Positions 6,566 to 13,737 of a stretch of 18,329 nt of DNA are shown here, one piece after another. The stretch's first letter is position 1; every line of letters begins with the position of its first letter. The notes beneath the pieces are model-generated. The model worked only from the letters and a program-made list of their open reading frames with translations, searched no databases and had not been told where the DNA came from. This stretch comes from JBJXFY01 sp046155815. GTDB taxonomy: Bacteria > Verrucomicrobiota > Verrucomicrobiia > Limisphaerales > CAIMTB01. Location: positions 1-18,329 of the forward strand of contig JBJXFY010000309.1 of assembly GCA_046155815.1 (NCBI GenBank), read 5' to 3'. Position numbers and translations under genes: made by a program.

Positions 6566-8167
6566 GTGCTGCAGGAGCGCTTCGCCAACGTCCGGCCGGT
6601 GATCGTGCGCGAGCTGCGGGCGCAGGCGCGCTCGCCGGCGTACCTGCGCGTGCGGCTGCTCGCGGCCGGGCTCGCCATCGGCGCGCTTGGCCTGATGGCG
6701 ACGAGCGCCGGGCTCCTGCGCGCGGGCAACGGCGACGAGGCGTTCGTGCCGCTGCACCTCGGGATGGTCTTCCTGCTGTGCCTGCTCGGGCCGGCGCTGA
6801 CGGCGGATGCGATCAGCCGCGAACGCCGCGAGGGCACGCTGCCGCTGCTCTGGCTGTGTTCCCTGCGGCCGGACGACGTGCTGCTAGGCAAGCTGGCTGC
6901 TCACGGCCTGGTGCTGCTCACGGCATGGCTGGCGGCCGCGCCGGTGTTGCTGGTTCCGTTGCTGCTCGGCGGGGTCAGCGCGGGACTGATCCTGAGCCTC
7001 CTGGCCATTGAGGCGGGCGTGGGCGGCGTCTGCCTCTCGAGCGGGCTGCTTGCCTCGACGTGGTCCAAGCGCGCGGAGCGCAGCCTGCTCTCGGCCTACT
7101 TCATTGCCGGCTGCATGCTGGCGATGGGCTTCTTCCTTTACATTCTATTGGTGGCCGTATTCGTGCTCGGCAAGGCACCTTGGCTTGAGAACCTGCCAGA
7201 CTGGATCTTTGGGGCGGTGATGGTGGTTGTCATCTTGGGAGGTGCCGCTTGCCTGATGGCGCTGCAGCTGCGCGCCGCGCGGGACGCGCTGCTAATTTAC
7301 TGGCACCGGCCGATCTCGCTGGAAGACATCACCGGGCCGGTCCCGGTGCCGCCGCCGCCGGTACGAGTCGCGATTCCCGCGCCAGTGGACGCGCCCCGGC
7401 CGCCGCCCGTGCTTTCGACGGAAGACCCCCTCGCACTGTGGCTGCGGAAGCGGCAGCGGCGGCTGGCGCAACGCTGGCTCGAGCGCGAGCCGGCGCGGGT
7501 GCTCGCCCTGCGGCAGCCGGCGGAGGCGATGCTTCTGCCTGTCCTGGCTGCGGGCGGGGTGGCGGGCTTCTGGCTGCTGTCGGCGATGGGCGGCGCACAG
7601 GGTGCCGCGCCGTTTTTCGGGCTTTTGTCCCGCTGGGCCGGGGCGCTTACGGCGGCGTGGGCGTTCCGCTCCCTGGTCTGGTCCAGCCTGATGGAGCCGC
7701 TGCTGGCAACGGTGCAGCCGGCGCGGTCGCTGCTGCGCGCGCACGTCTGGGCGCATCAACGGCTTTTTGGGCCGACGCTGCTCGTGCTGGCGGCCGGCAC
7801 GGCCTGCGAGGCCGCGGCGACAGACGAGCCGTGGCGGCTGACCTGGCTGGCCGGGCCGGCGGCGATGTACTGGGCCGCGCCGCGCATCGGGGCGTGGGCG
7901 TCGCTGCGGTTCCGCAGCTTCATCGTGGCGATGTTGGTGACGGTGTCCCTGGGCCTGACCCTGCCGGCGATCGCGGGGCAGGGCGCATTGGCGTGGATCA
8001 TGACGGTGCTCGCGCAGCTCGAACATCCGGGTTTGGCCGGGATGCTCCGCTCGATTCCTGTGATCGTGGGCGTGGCGGTGCTGCTGGTGACGGGGGCGCT
8101 CGCGGGTCGGGCCGCTGCGGGCCGGCTGGAGAGCCGCCAGGGCTTCGCGCATTTGCTGACCGAGTGA
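6566..8167 (+). CDS. ABC-2-type transporter permease (533 aa), no adjacent ATPase
   Basis: An integral membrane permease of the ABC-2 type, expected to work with a separate ABC ATPase. The signature is near residues 79-110: TADAISRERREGTLPLLWL, then LRPDDVLLGKL. This cytoplasmic loop is typical of ABC-2 permeases, as is the RELRAQARSP segment at 16-24. About 6 hydrophobic segments lie at residues 27-235. A Pro-rich cytosolic linker (about 250-285) and a basic stretch (291-315) follow, then about 6 more segments (322-512), so it is roughly 12-TM and double-sized. The open frame extends further upstream, but that part overlaps the divergent gene. I chose the GTG at 6566 because it leaves about 15 residues before RELR, as is usual. 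GTG at 6599 is possible. The substrate is unknown. Confidence 0.75.
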   Translation: MLQERFANVRPVIVRELRAQARSPAYLRVRLLAAGLAIGALGLMATSAGLLRAGNGDEAFVPLHLGMVFLLCLLGPALTADAISRERREGTLPLLWLCSLRPDDVLLGKLAAHGLVLLTAWLAAAPVLLVPLLLGGVSAGLILSLLAIEAGVGGVCLSSGLLASTWSKRAERSLLSAYFIAGCMLAMGFFLYILLVAVFVLGKAPWLENLPDWIFGAVMVVVILGGAACLMALQLRAARDALLIYWHRPISLEDITGPVPVPPPPVRVAIPAPVDAPRPPPVLSTEDPLALWLRKRQRRLAQRWLEREPARVLALRQPAEAMLLPVLAAGGVAGFWLLSAMGGAQGAAPFFGLLSRWAGALTAAWAFRSLVWSSLMEPLLATVQPARSLLRAHVWAHQRLFGPTLLVLAAGTACEAAATDEPWRLTWLAGPAAMYWAAPRIGAWASLRFRSFIVAMLVTVSLGLTLPAIAGQGALAWIMTVLAQLEHPGLAGMLRSIPVIVGVAVLLVTGALAGRAAAGRLESRQGFAHLLTE

Positions 8168-8287
8168 GGGCGGATCCAAATCGCAGGCTCCAAGCTCCCG
8201 CTTCAACGCCCTACCCCAACCATGGGGCCTGGGGGCGGCGCCCGTACCCGCTTGCCAACGGCCGGCCGGCACCGGAGATACCCGCGC

Positions 8288-8569
8288 ATGAAGTCCGCCT
8301 ACGAGCTCGCGATGGACCGCCTCCAGCAGCAGTCACCCACCGTCGCGCTGAACGATGCGCAGAAGCGCGGGATCGCCGAGCTGGAGTCGCAGTACAAGGC
8401 GAAGCTGGCGCAGCGCGAGATCGCGCTCGAGGGCGAGGCGGAGGCCGCGCTGGCCGCGGGCGACTTCGACAAGGCGGGCGAGCTTCGCCAGCAATTGGCG
8501 CACGAAAGGAAGAAGCTCGGTGCGGAGCTGGAGGAGAAGAAGGAGCGGGTCCGCCGGGGCGGGAAGTAG
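8288..8569 (+). CDS. Small charged helical protein with UVR-like motif (93 aa)
   Basis: The ATG at 8288 has a good Shine-Dalgarno (GGAG at 8274-8277, 10-base spacing). The protein is almost entirely charged helix: a short N-terminal AYELAMDRL segment, then a coiled-coil-like run from about residue 23 to 90. Residues 54-72 (ALAAGDFDKAGELRQQLAH) resemble the UVR (UvrB/UvrC) interaction motif, where a small residue, an acidic-aromatic pair, KA and LR recur. There is no signal peptide or membrane segment, so it is likely cytosolic. The function is unknown. I have the impression that similar short proteins occur widely in Verrucomicrobia, but this cannot be verified here. It sits 120 bases after the permease gene, probably as its own unit. 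Confidence 0.75.
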   Translation: MKSAYELAMDRLQQQSPTVALNDAQKRGIAELESQYKAKLAQREIALEGEAEAALAAGDFDKAGELRQQLAHERKKLGAELEEKKERVRRGGK

Positions 8570-8583
8570 CGGCGGTGCCCGAA

Positions 8584-8598
8584 GCGGGGCGACCCCGC
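8584..8598 (+). terminator. Short GC hairpin after the 93-aa gene, possible weak terminator
   Basis: A perfect 6-bp stem GCGGGG / CCCCGC with loop CGA, 15 bases after the stop of the upstream gene. There is no T tract, so it is at most a weak or factor-assisted terminator. In such GC-rich DNA it could also be chance. Confidence 0.25.
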
Positions 8599-8704
8599 GG
8601 AGTTATGTCCGGATGCCCGCTGAAGTTTCCCGGCCTCCCTGTGCGTTGAAAAAACCATCGCGGCCACCGGCTGTCGCGGGGCACAGTACCCCGGTCCACC
8701 TGCC

Positions 8705-9517
8705 ATGAATGCCCAGTCCGCCATCTTCCGCCGCCGCGCCGCGGCCCGCGGCTTCACACTGATCGAGCTGCTCGTGGTGATCGCGATCATCGCCATCCTT
8801 GCCTCGATGCTCCTGCCGGCGCTGGCCAAGGCCAAGAGCAAGGCGCACTCGATCAAGTGCCTGAACAACCTCAAGCAGATCGGCCTCGCGAACTACATGT
8901 ACTTCACCGACGAGGGGAAGCCGGTGGCCTACGACAACTGGCCGGACCTGTGGATGCGTCGGCTCGCCGTGCGCTACAACGCGATCAACCAGGTCCGCTA
9001 CTGCCCCACCGCGCCCGAGCGCAACGCCACCCAGCTCCGCCGCGACCGGGGCGCCACCGGCCACACCACCCGTGCGTGGCTTGTGGACGGCGGTGGTACC
9101 AACCTCTTCCAGGGCAGCTACGCCCTCAACGGATGGCTGTACACGGACGACCCCTTCACCACCGCCGAGAAGCACAAGCGCTTCCAGAACGAGAGCGACG
9201 TCTCGTCGCCCTCGCGCACGCCGTTCTTCTGCGACTCCATCTGGGTGGACGCCTGGCCGCAGGAAACCGACCGGCCGGCACGCAACCTGTTCAATGGGGA
9301 CGACTTCGCCGGCGGCGGCCTGTCGCGCGTGGCCATCCCGCGCCATGCCGCGAACCCCGCCGCGGCCCCGCGCAGCTTTGACCCGAAGAACCAGCTCCCC
9401 GGCGCCATCAACGTCGCCTTTGCCGACAACCACGTCGAGCTGGTGAGGATCGAGAAGCTCTGGGAGTACGACTGGCATCGCACCTGGAAGCAGCCGGCCC
9501 CGCGCCCGGGCCGTTGA
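8705..9517 (+). CDS. Type IV pilin-like / type II secretion pseudopilin-like protein (270 aa)
   Basis: The N-terminus has a basic leader of 16 residues ending RGFTLIELL. Prepilin peptidase should cut between G16 and F17, and Glu at mature position 5 (E21) is present. It is followed by a hydrophobic helix, VVIAIIAILASMLLPAL. Then comes the KAKSKAHSIKCLNNLKQIGLA segment, and near the end a FADNHVELVRIEKLW motif. This is the layout of the very numerous Verrucomicrobia/Planctomycetes pilin-like proteins (DUF1559/H-X9-DG relatives). It is expected to be anchored in the inner membrane with a globular periplasmic domain. The partner and exact role cannot be assigned, and no pilus assembly genes are nearby. 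No clear Shine-Dalgarno is seen. A CGGGG/CCCCG hairpin (8677-8693) lies just upstream of the ATG. Confidence 0.9.
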   Translation: MNAQSAIFRRRAAARGFTLIELLVVIAIIAILASMLLPALAKAKSKAHSIKCLNNLKQIGLANYMYFTDEGKPVAYDNWPDLWMRRLAVRYNAINQVRYCPTAPERNATQLRRDRGATGHTTRAWLVDGGGTNLFQGSYALNGWLYTDDPFTTAEKHKRFQNESDVSSPSRTPFFCDSIWVDAWPQETDRPARNLFNGDDFAGGGLSRVAIPRHAANPAAAPRSFDPKNQLPGAINVAFADNHVELVRIEKLWEYDWHRTWKQPAPRPGR

Positions 9518-9711
9518 GCATGCCCGCTGCGCCCTGCGGAAGTCTGGTCACGAACTCAAGCGGTGGTGGCGGCCTCCGGCTTCTGGCGCGGGTGCCTTGA
9601 CCGCGTAATCCTCCGGCTGCGCGATCCTGGGGCCGCGCGGGAGCGTGGCGAAGCGGCGGGCGAGGCGATGGGCGAAGGCATGGCCGCGGGGCCCGGGGGT
9701 GGGCGGTCGCT

Positions 9712-10500
9712 CTACGCGTGCGATTTTTTCGGCAGCCGGCGTTGCTTCGTGGACGAGCAGTGGCTCTTCACCGACGAGGACGCCCTGGCCGGGCCCACCG
9801 TCGGCGCGGCGCGGCGAAACACGAGGAAGCGCTCGTCGCCATTCGGCCTCACCGATACCAGCCGGAGTTGCGCGGCCTCCGCAAGCCGGGTCGCTCCTAG
9901 GCCCTCGGCAACCTGCGGAGCAGCCCGGCCGCCGAAGACGAACGGGCAGAGGGTGAGGTGCAGCTCGTCCACCAGGCCGGCGGCGAACATCGCGGCGTTC
10001 AGCGCGCCGCCACCTTCGCAAACGAGCCGGCGCACGGCCCATTCCGCGGCCAGCCAACGCAGCGCCGCGGGCAGGTCCACTTCACGCCGGCCAAACACCA
10101 CGACCCGGCCGCCGGCCCCCTCCAGCGCCCGGCGGCGGGCGGCGGGGCAGGCCGCGCCCACAAGCACGACCACGGGGGCCGCGCCACGCCGGAACACGGC
10201 CGCGTCCGGCCTCAGGCCGCCGCTCCCGCTGACGATCACGCGCAGCGGCTCCGCGGACAGGCCGCGCCGACGGCGCAGGGCGGTGAGGCGCGCGCCGCCG
10301 TTGCGCAGGGTCACCTCGCCGCTGTTCACGGTGGCCGCGCCGCAGAGGACGGCGTCCGCGGTGGCGCGGAGTGCGTACAGGTGATCGAGGTCGCGCGGGC
10401 TGCCGAAGGTGGCCACGCGCCGGTTGGCCGTGGCGATCTTGCCATCCGCGGTCATGGACATGTTGACTAGCACGAACGGGCGGGCGACGGGGCGGGGCAT
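9712..10500 (-). CDS. Stand-alone RibD C-terminal-type reductase (262 aa)
   Basis: Likely an NADPH-dependent pyrimidine reductase of the RibD-C/dihydrofolate reductase-like fold, the family that reduces the ribosylamino-pyrimidine intermediate of riboflavin synthesis. Motifs seen: FVLVNMSMTADGKIAT (residues 9-24), the RATADAVLCGAATV stretch (45-58), EGGG at 162-165 and LCPFVFGG (184-191). The N-terminal deaminase domain of bifunctional RibD is absent. The recognisable domain ends about residue 230 (ERFLVFRR). The last 32 residues are a Ser/Lys/Arg-rich tail untypical of the family. The ATG start fits homologue length. It lies 44 bases downstream of queA on the same strand, so co-transcription is likely. 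The substrate could be a riboflavin intermediate or another pyrimidine/pterin. The family is firm, the reaction is not. Confidence 0.82.
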   Translation of the reverse strand: MPRPVARPFVLVNMSMTADGKIATANRRVATFGSPRDLDHLYALRATADAVLCGAATVNSGEVTLRNGGARLTALRRRRGLSAEPLRVIVSGSGGLRPDAAVFRRGAAPVVVLVGAACPAARRRALEGAGGRVVVFGRREVDLPAALRWLAAEWAVRRLVCEGGGALNAAMFAAGLVDELHLTLCPFVFGGRAAPQVAEGLGATRLAEAAQLRLVSVRPNGDERFLVFRRAAPTVGPARASSSVKSHCSSTKQRRLPKKSHA

Positions 10501-10544
10501 GGGGAGGTTTCGAGGACGAGGAGGGGGACGAGGAAGAGCACGAT

Positions 10545-11597
10545 TCAGAGGAGCAGCATGGCATCCCCGTAGCTGAAGAAGCGGTAGCCTTCGCGGACGG
10601 CCTCGGCGTACGCGGACAGGATGAAGTCACGGCCGGCGTACCCGCCGGGGTCCGCGTAGGCGCTGACGAGCATGAGCAGCGTGGAACGCGGCAGGTGGAA
10701 GTTCGTCAGCAGCGCGTCCACGGCCTGAAAGCGGTGCGGCGGGCGGATGAAGATCCGCGTGCGGCCGGCCCCGGCCACTATCCGGCCGCCCTGTTCGGCG
10801 GCGACGGACTCGAGCACGCGCAGGGCGGTCGTGCCGACGGCGACGACGCGCCCGCCGCGCGCCCGCGCGGCCGCGCAGGCGGCGGCGGTTTCCGGCGGCA
10901 CCTCGTAGGCCTCCTCGTGCATGACGTGGTCGGCCATGCGCTCGGCCTTCACCGGCGCAAACGTGCCCAGCCCGACATGCAGCGTGACCTCCGCGCGGCC
11001 GAGGCCGGCGGCGGTCAGCGCGTCGAGCAGCGCAGGCGTGAAGTGCAGGCCGGCTGTGGGAGCGGCGGCCGATCCCGTGGCCCGGGCGTACACGGTCTGG
11101 TAGCGGTCGCGGTCCGCGGCATCCGGCGCGGCGCGGCGGATGTAGGGCGGGAGCGGGATTTCGCCATGCACTTCAAGCCAGGCGCGCAGATCGGCCGTTC
11201 CAGTGAAGCGCAGGCGGGCGTGGCCCTCGGCATTCTTCTCCAGCACCTCGGCGGCGGCCCCGCCCGGCAGGGCGATCCGCGCGCCAGGCCGCAGGCGTTT
11301 GCCGGGCCGGACCATGGCCCACCAGGTGGCGTCCGGGGTTTCCTGAAGCAGGAGCAGCTCGGTTTCGCCCCCGGTTTCCGCGCGGCGGCCGCGAATCCGC
11401 GCTGGAAAGACCCGCGAGTTGTTCACCACCAGCAGGTCGCCCGGCCCGAGCAGGGCCGGGAGGTCGCGGATGCCCCGATGGCTCCAAGCCCGGGCGGTGC
11501 GATCCACCACCAGCAGGCGGCTGGCGTCGCGCACCGGGAGCGGTTGCTGGGCAATGAGTTCGGCCGGCAGGTCGAAGTCAAAATCCGCCGTCCGCAA
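10545..11597 (-). CDS. queA: S-adenosylmethionine:tRNA ribosyltransferase-isomerase QueA (350 aa)
   Basis: QueA transfers and rearranges the ribosyl group of S-adenosylmethionine onto 7-aminomethyl-7-deazaguanine in tRNA (position 34), giving epoxyqueuosine. It is cytosolic. Landmarks: FDFDLPAELIAQQPL (residues 6-20), VVNNSRVFPARIRG (57-70), PTAGLHFTPALL, VTLHVGLGTFAPVKAE, HEEAYEVP, VAVGTTALRVLE, and near the end VDALLTNFHLPRSTLLMLVSA. The length matches the family. I chose the TTG at 11595-11597 because homologues start immediately before the TADFDF motif. A GTG at 11658-11660 would add 21 Pro-rich residues, and the frame stays open to 11792. Neither start has a clear Shine-Dalgarno. The gene is divergent from the mraZ operon. 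Confidence 0.95.
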   Translation of the reverse strand: MRTADFDFDLPAELIAQQPLPVRDASRLLVVDRTARAWSHRGIRDLPALLGPGDLLVVNNSRVFPARIRGRRAETGGETELLLLQETPDATWWAMVRPGKRLRPGARIALPGGAAAEVLEKNAEGHARLRFTGTADLRAWLEVHGEIPLPPYIRRAAPDAADRDRYQTVYARATGSAAAPTAGLHFTPALLDALTAAGLGRAEVTLHVGLGTFAPVKAERMADHVMHEEAYEVPPETAAACAAARARGGRVVAVGTTALRVLESVAAEQGGRIVAGAGRTRIFIRPPHRFQAVDALLTNFHLPRSTLLMLVSAYADPGGYAGRDFILSAYAEAVREGYRFFSYGDAMLLL

Positions 11598-11731
11598 TTC
11601 GTCGCCGGCCGGGTGGGGCAGGGTGGGGGACGCGGGCGAATGAGCCGGGGTCGGAATCACGGGCGAAGCAGGCCGGCAAGGCGGTCCGGTGAAGAAAGGC
11701 AGCTCACGACAAGGTTTTCGTGGAGAAAAGA

Positions 11732-11759
11732 TTGACCTTAGTGGGGCAAAGTGTAGAGA
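11732..11759 (+). promoter_or_regulatory. Putative promoter of the mraZ/dcw operon
   Basis: TTGACC (11732-11737) as a -35-like element and TAGAGA (11754-11759) as a weak -10-like element, separated by 16 bases. They sit in an AT-richer pocket about 50-75 bases upstream of the mraZ ATG. The placement inside the phased MraZ-box repeats supports it. The -10 is poor, so the exact element is uncertain. Confidence 0.4.
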
Positions 11760-11780
11760 AAAGGGGCGTTGTGGGGCACT
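11741..11780 (+). promoter_or_regulatory. Phased MraZ operator (four boxes, 10-base period)
   Basis: Four hexamers begin at 11741, 11751, 11761 and 11771, exactly 10 bases apart: GTGGGG, GTGTAG, AAGGGG and GTGGGG. In characterised bacteria MraZ binds direct repeats with a (G)TGGG core on a 10-base period in front of its own gene and represses the operon. Here the array overlaps the putative -10 and ends 28 bases before the mraZ ATG. First and last boxes match the core perfectly, the middle two imperfectly. Confidence 0.65.
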
Positions 11781-11808
11781 AACGCACAGCACCGTCGGGC
11801 CCCTTCAC

Positions 11809-12324
11809 ATGGTTGATCCGGCAAACCCAGCGCCAACAGCGACCACGCCACCTCCGGGTGGGGCGGCCGTGTTGCCGGTGATTTTCACCGGCCGGCACCG
11901 GCCGAAAGTGGACGACAAGCGGCGGATGCAGGTGCCGAGCGAGTGGCGGGGCGGACGCACGGGCGGCATCAAGTACCTGTTCGTGCCGGTGGCGCGGGAC
12001 GGGTTTGACCCGGCGTTCATCAAGGTGCTTCCGGAGCATCGGCTGGCGAAGTTGTACCACCGCCTGGACGACTTGGACGAGTTCGATGACGAGGCCGACG
12101 CCTTGCGGCGGACGGTGGGCGCGGACTCCGTGCTCGTGGAGACCGACGGCGCGGGCCGGGTGTGCCTGCCGGACGAGATGGCGAAGGGAGCGGGGCTGAA
12201 CGGCGAGGTGCTGCTCGTGGGGGCGATGGGACACTTTGAAATCTGGCCGCAGGCGCGGGGCGACGCCGCGCTGAAGGCCGACCGTCCGCGGGCGCTGGCG
12301 AAGCGCCGGGACCTGAAAGTGTGA
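11809..12324 (+). CDS. mraZ: Transcriptional regulator MraZ (171 aa)
   Basis: MraZ is an AbrB/SpoVT-type DNA-binding protein that assembles into a ring and controls the division and cell wall operon it heads. Two half-domains are visible. The first is around residues 26-49 (FTGRHRPKVDDKRRMQVPSEW), the second around residues 107-146 (SVLVETDGAGRVCLPDEM, then LLVGAMGHFEIW). A charged helical region between them (75-102) is normal for the family. The N-terminal 22 residues are Pro/Ala/Thr-rich and extra. Starting at GTG 11869 would remove most of them. I kept the ATG at 11809, which lies just after the operator. Likely autoregulated by the boxes upstream. Confidence 0.9.
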   Translation: MVDPANPAPTATTPPPGGAAVLPVIFTGRHRPKVDDKRRMQVPSEWRGGRTGGIKYLFVPVARDGFDPAFIKVLPEHRLAKLYHRLDDLDEFDDEADALRRTVGADSVLVETDGAGRVCLPDEMAKGAGLNGEVLLVGAMGHFEIWPQARGDAALKADRPRALAKRRDLKV

Positions 12325-12332
12325 GGTGCGAC

Positions 12333-12779
12333 ATGGCTGAGAGAGAACTGCTTTCCGTGAGCAACGCGCTCACCGCGCGGCCGGACCGGCCCGGGCGTTA
12401 CCGGGTGCGGACGGACGTGTGGCCGCCCCGCTTCGGCGCCGCCAATGCACGCGTCACCCCGGCGAGGGCCACCCCCGCCGGCGACGCCGATGGCGCCCCC
12501 GCAACACCGGCCCCGGCAGGCCGTGGCACGCGCCTGGTGGAATGGGCGCGGGACTGGTTTGGCCTGCCGGGCAACCGGCGGCGCGGCCCGGCGGCCGTGC
12601 AGCCCGAGCTCCAGTTCCACGGCGTCCGGGCCGTGCGCAACGACCTGTTCCTTTCGGACGTGGAGTACGTCGCGCCGGCGCGGCGGCGGCTCTCGCCCGA
12701 ATGCCGGGCGCGGCTGCTGGGCGCGTGGTGGACGCGGACCGCGGGCGCGGTGGGCCAGGCGGCGCGGATGCTGTGGTGA
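12333..12779 (+). CDS. Small protein of unknown function between mraZ and rsmH (148 aa)
   Basis: The ATG at 12333 is 8 bases after the mraZ stop, with GAGG (12323-12326) at ideal spacing overlapping that stop, so it is probably translationally coupled. No known domain was recognised. Residues 1-28 are polar and basic, 35-64 are an Ala/Pro/Thr-rich low-complexity linker. Residues 66-77 (TRLVEWARDWFG) may form an amphipathic helix. Residues 92-113 (ELQFHGVRAVRNDLFLSDVEYV) look like the conserved core. Residues 118-148 form a basic, Trp-containing helical tail. No signal peptide or clear membrane span. Operon position suggests a division or cell wall role in this lineage, but that is inference only. 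Confidence 0.8.
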   Translation: MAERELLSVSNALTARPDRPGRYRVRTDVWPPRFGAANARVTPARATPAGDADGAPATPAPAGRGTRLVEWARDWFGLPGNRRRGPAAVQPELQFHGVRAVRNDLFLSDVEYVAPARRRLSPECRARLLGAWWTRTAGAVGQAARMLW

Positions 12780-12799
12780 GGCGATGAACGGCGAACGTC

Positions 12800-13735
12800 A
12801 TGACGGACCCGGCCCACATCCCGGTGCTGTTGCCGGAGGTGATCACGGGGCTGGGGCCGCGCGACGGCGGGCGCTACGTGGATCTCACGGTGGGTTTGGC
12901 TGGGCACGCGGCGGCGATCCTGCGGGCCAGTGGGCCGGGGGGATGGTTGTGGGGGTGCGATCGCGATGGACAGGCGCTGGCGGAGGCGCGGGCGCGGCTC
13001 GGGGCGGAGTTCCCGGGGCGCTTTGAACTCCGCCACGGCACGTACGACGCGCTGGCCGGCTGGCTCCCGGCGGGCGGTTGCGACGGCGTGCTGATGGATC
13101 TGGGCGTGAGCAGCCTGCAGCTCGACCGGCCGGAGCGAGGATTCAGCTTCCGGCAGGACGGGCCGCTGGACATGCGCATGGACCCGGGTCGGGGCGAAAC
13201 CGCGGCGGACGTGGTGAACCACGCCCCCGTGGCGGAGTTGGAGACGTTGTTCCGGGAGCTTGGCGAGGAACGGCACGCGCGCCGGATGGCGCGGGCCGTG
13301 GCGGACATGCGGCAGACCACACCATTTCAATCCACGCGGCAGCTCGCGGCGTGCCTCGAGCGCGTCGTGCCCGCGCGCGGTGACCGGATCCATCCGGCCA
13401 CGCGTGCCTTCCAGGCGCTGCGGATGCGCGTGAATGACGAGCTGGGCCTGCTGCGCCGCGGCCTGGCGGCGGCCTGGACCGCGCTGCGGCCCGGCGGCCG
13501 GCTGGCCGTGATCAGCTTCCACTCGCTCGAGGCGCGCGTCGTGAAGGAGTTTGGCCGCGACCGCGCGCGCGACTACGAGTTCGACGGCCCGGTGGACGTG
13601 CCGGAACTCCGCCGCCCGCGCCCGCCTGAGCTGGCCCTCCTCACCCGCAAGCCCGTCGAGCCGTCCGCCGAGGAAGCCGCCGCCAACCCCCGCGCGCGCA
13701 GCGCCCAGCTCCGTGTGTTCGGGAAGCTCCGCTGA
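12800..13735 (+). CDS. rsmH: 16S rRNA (cytosine(1402)-N4)-methyltransferase RsmH (311 aa)
   Basis: RsmH (MraW) N4-methylates C1402 of 16S rRNA using S-adenosylmethionine. Family landmarks: HIPVLLPEVI (residues 6-15), the SAM-binding segment YVDLTVGLAGHAAAIL (26-41), GVLMDLGVSSLQLDRPERGF (96-115), GPLDMRMD (121-128), RIHPATRAFQALRMRVNDEL (196-215), and ISFHSLEARVVKE (238-250). It ends with the usual NPRARSAQLRV. Two deviations: the SAM motif reads GLAGH rather than the common GxGGH, and the Cys-rich CxCP segment before the C-terminus is absent. Both look tolerable. It follows the 148-residue gene by 20 bases and precedes ftsL by 2. Confidence 0.96.
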   Translation: MTDPAHIPVLLPEVITGLGPRDGGRYVDLTVGLAGHAAAILRASGPGGWLWGCDRDGQALAEARARLGAEFPGRFELRHGTYDALAGWLPAGGCDGVLMDLGVSSLQLDRPERGFSFRQDGPLDMRMDPGRGETAADVVNHAPVAELETLFRELGEERHARRMARAVADMRQTTPFQSTRQLAACLERVVPARGDRIHPATRAFQALRMRVNDELGLLRRGLAAAWTALRPGGRLAVISFHSLEARVVKEFGRDRARDYEFDGPVDVPELRRPRPPELALLTRKPVEPSAEEAAANPRARSAQLRVFGKLR

Positions 13736-13737
13736 CC

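Noticed and set aside
7249..8649. A 466-codon plus-strand frame over the permease and the 93-residue gene
   Set aside because: It is an Ala/Gly/Arg-rich shadow frame that crosses two genes supported by motifs or by a ribosome binding site.
8677..8693. CGGGG/CCCCG hairpin just upstream of the pilin-like gene, considered as a riboswitch or attenuator
   Set aside because: It is only 5 bp with a 7-base loop and no T tract. Such hairpins are expected by chance in DNA this GC-rich.
11598..11792. N-terminal extension of queA up to a GTG at 11792
   Set aside because: The added residues are Pro/Ser-rich, unlike QueA, and would run through the MraZ operator and promoter. QueA proteins begin just before the TADFDF motif.
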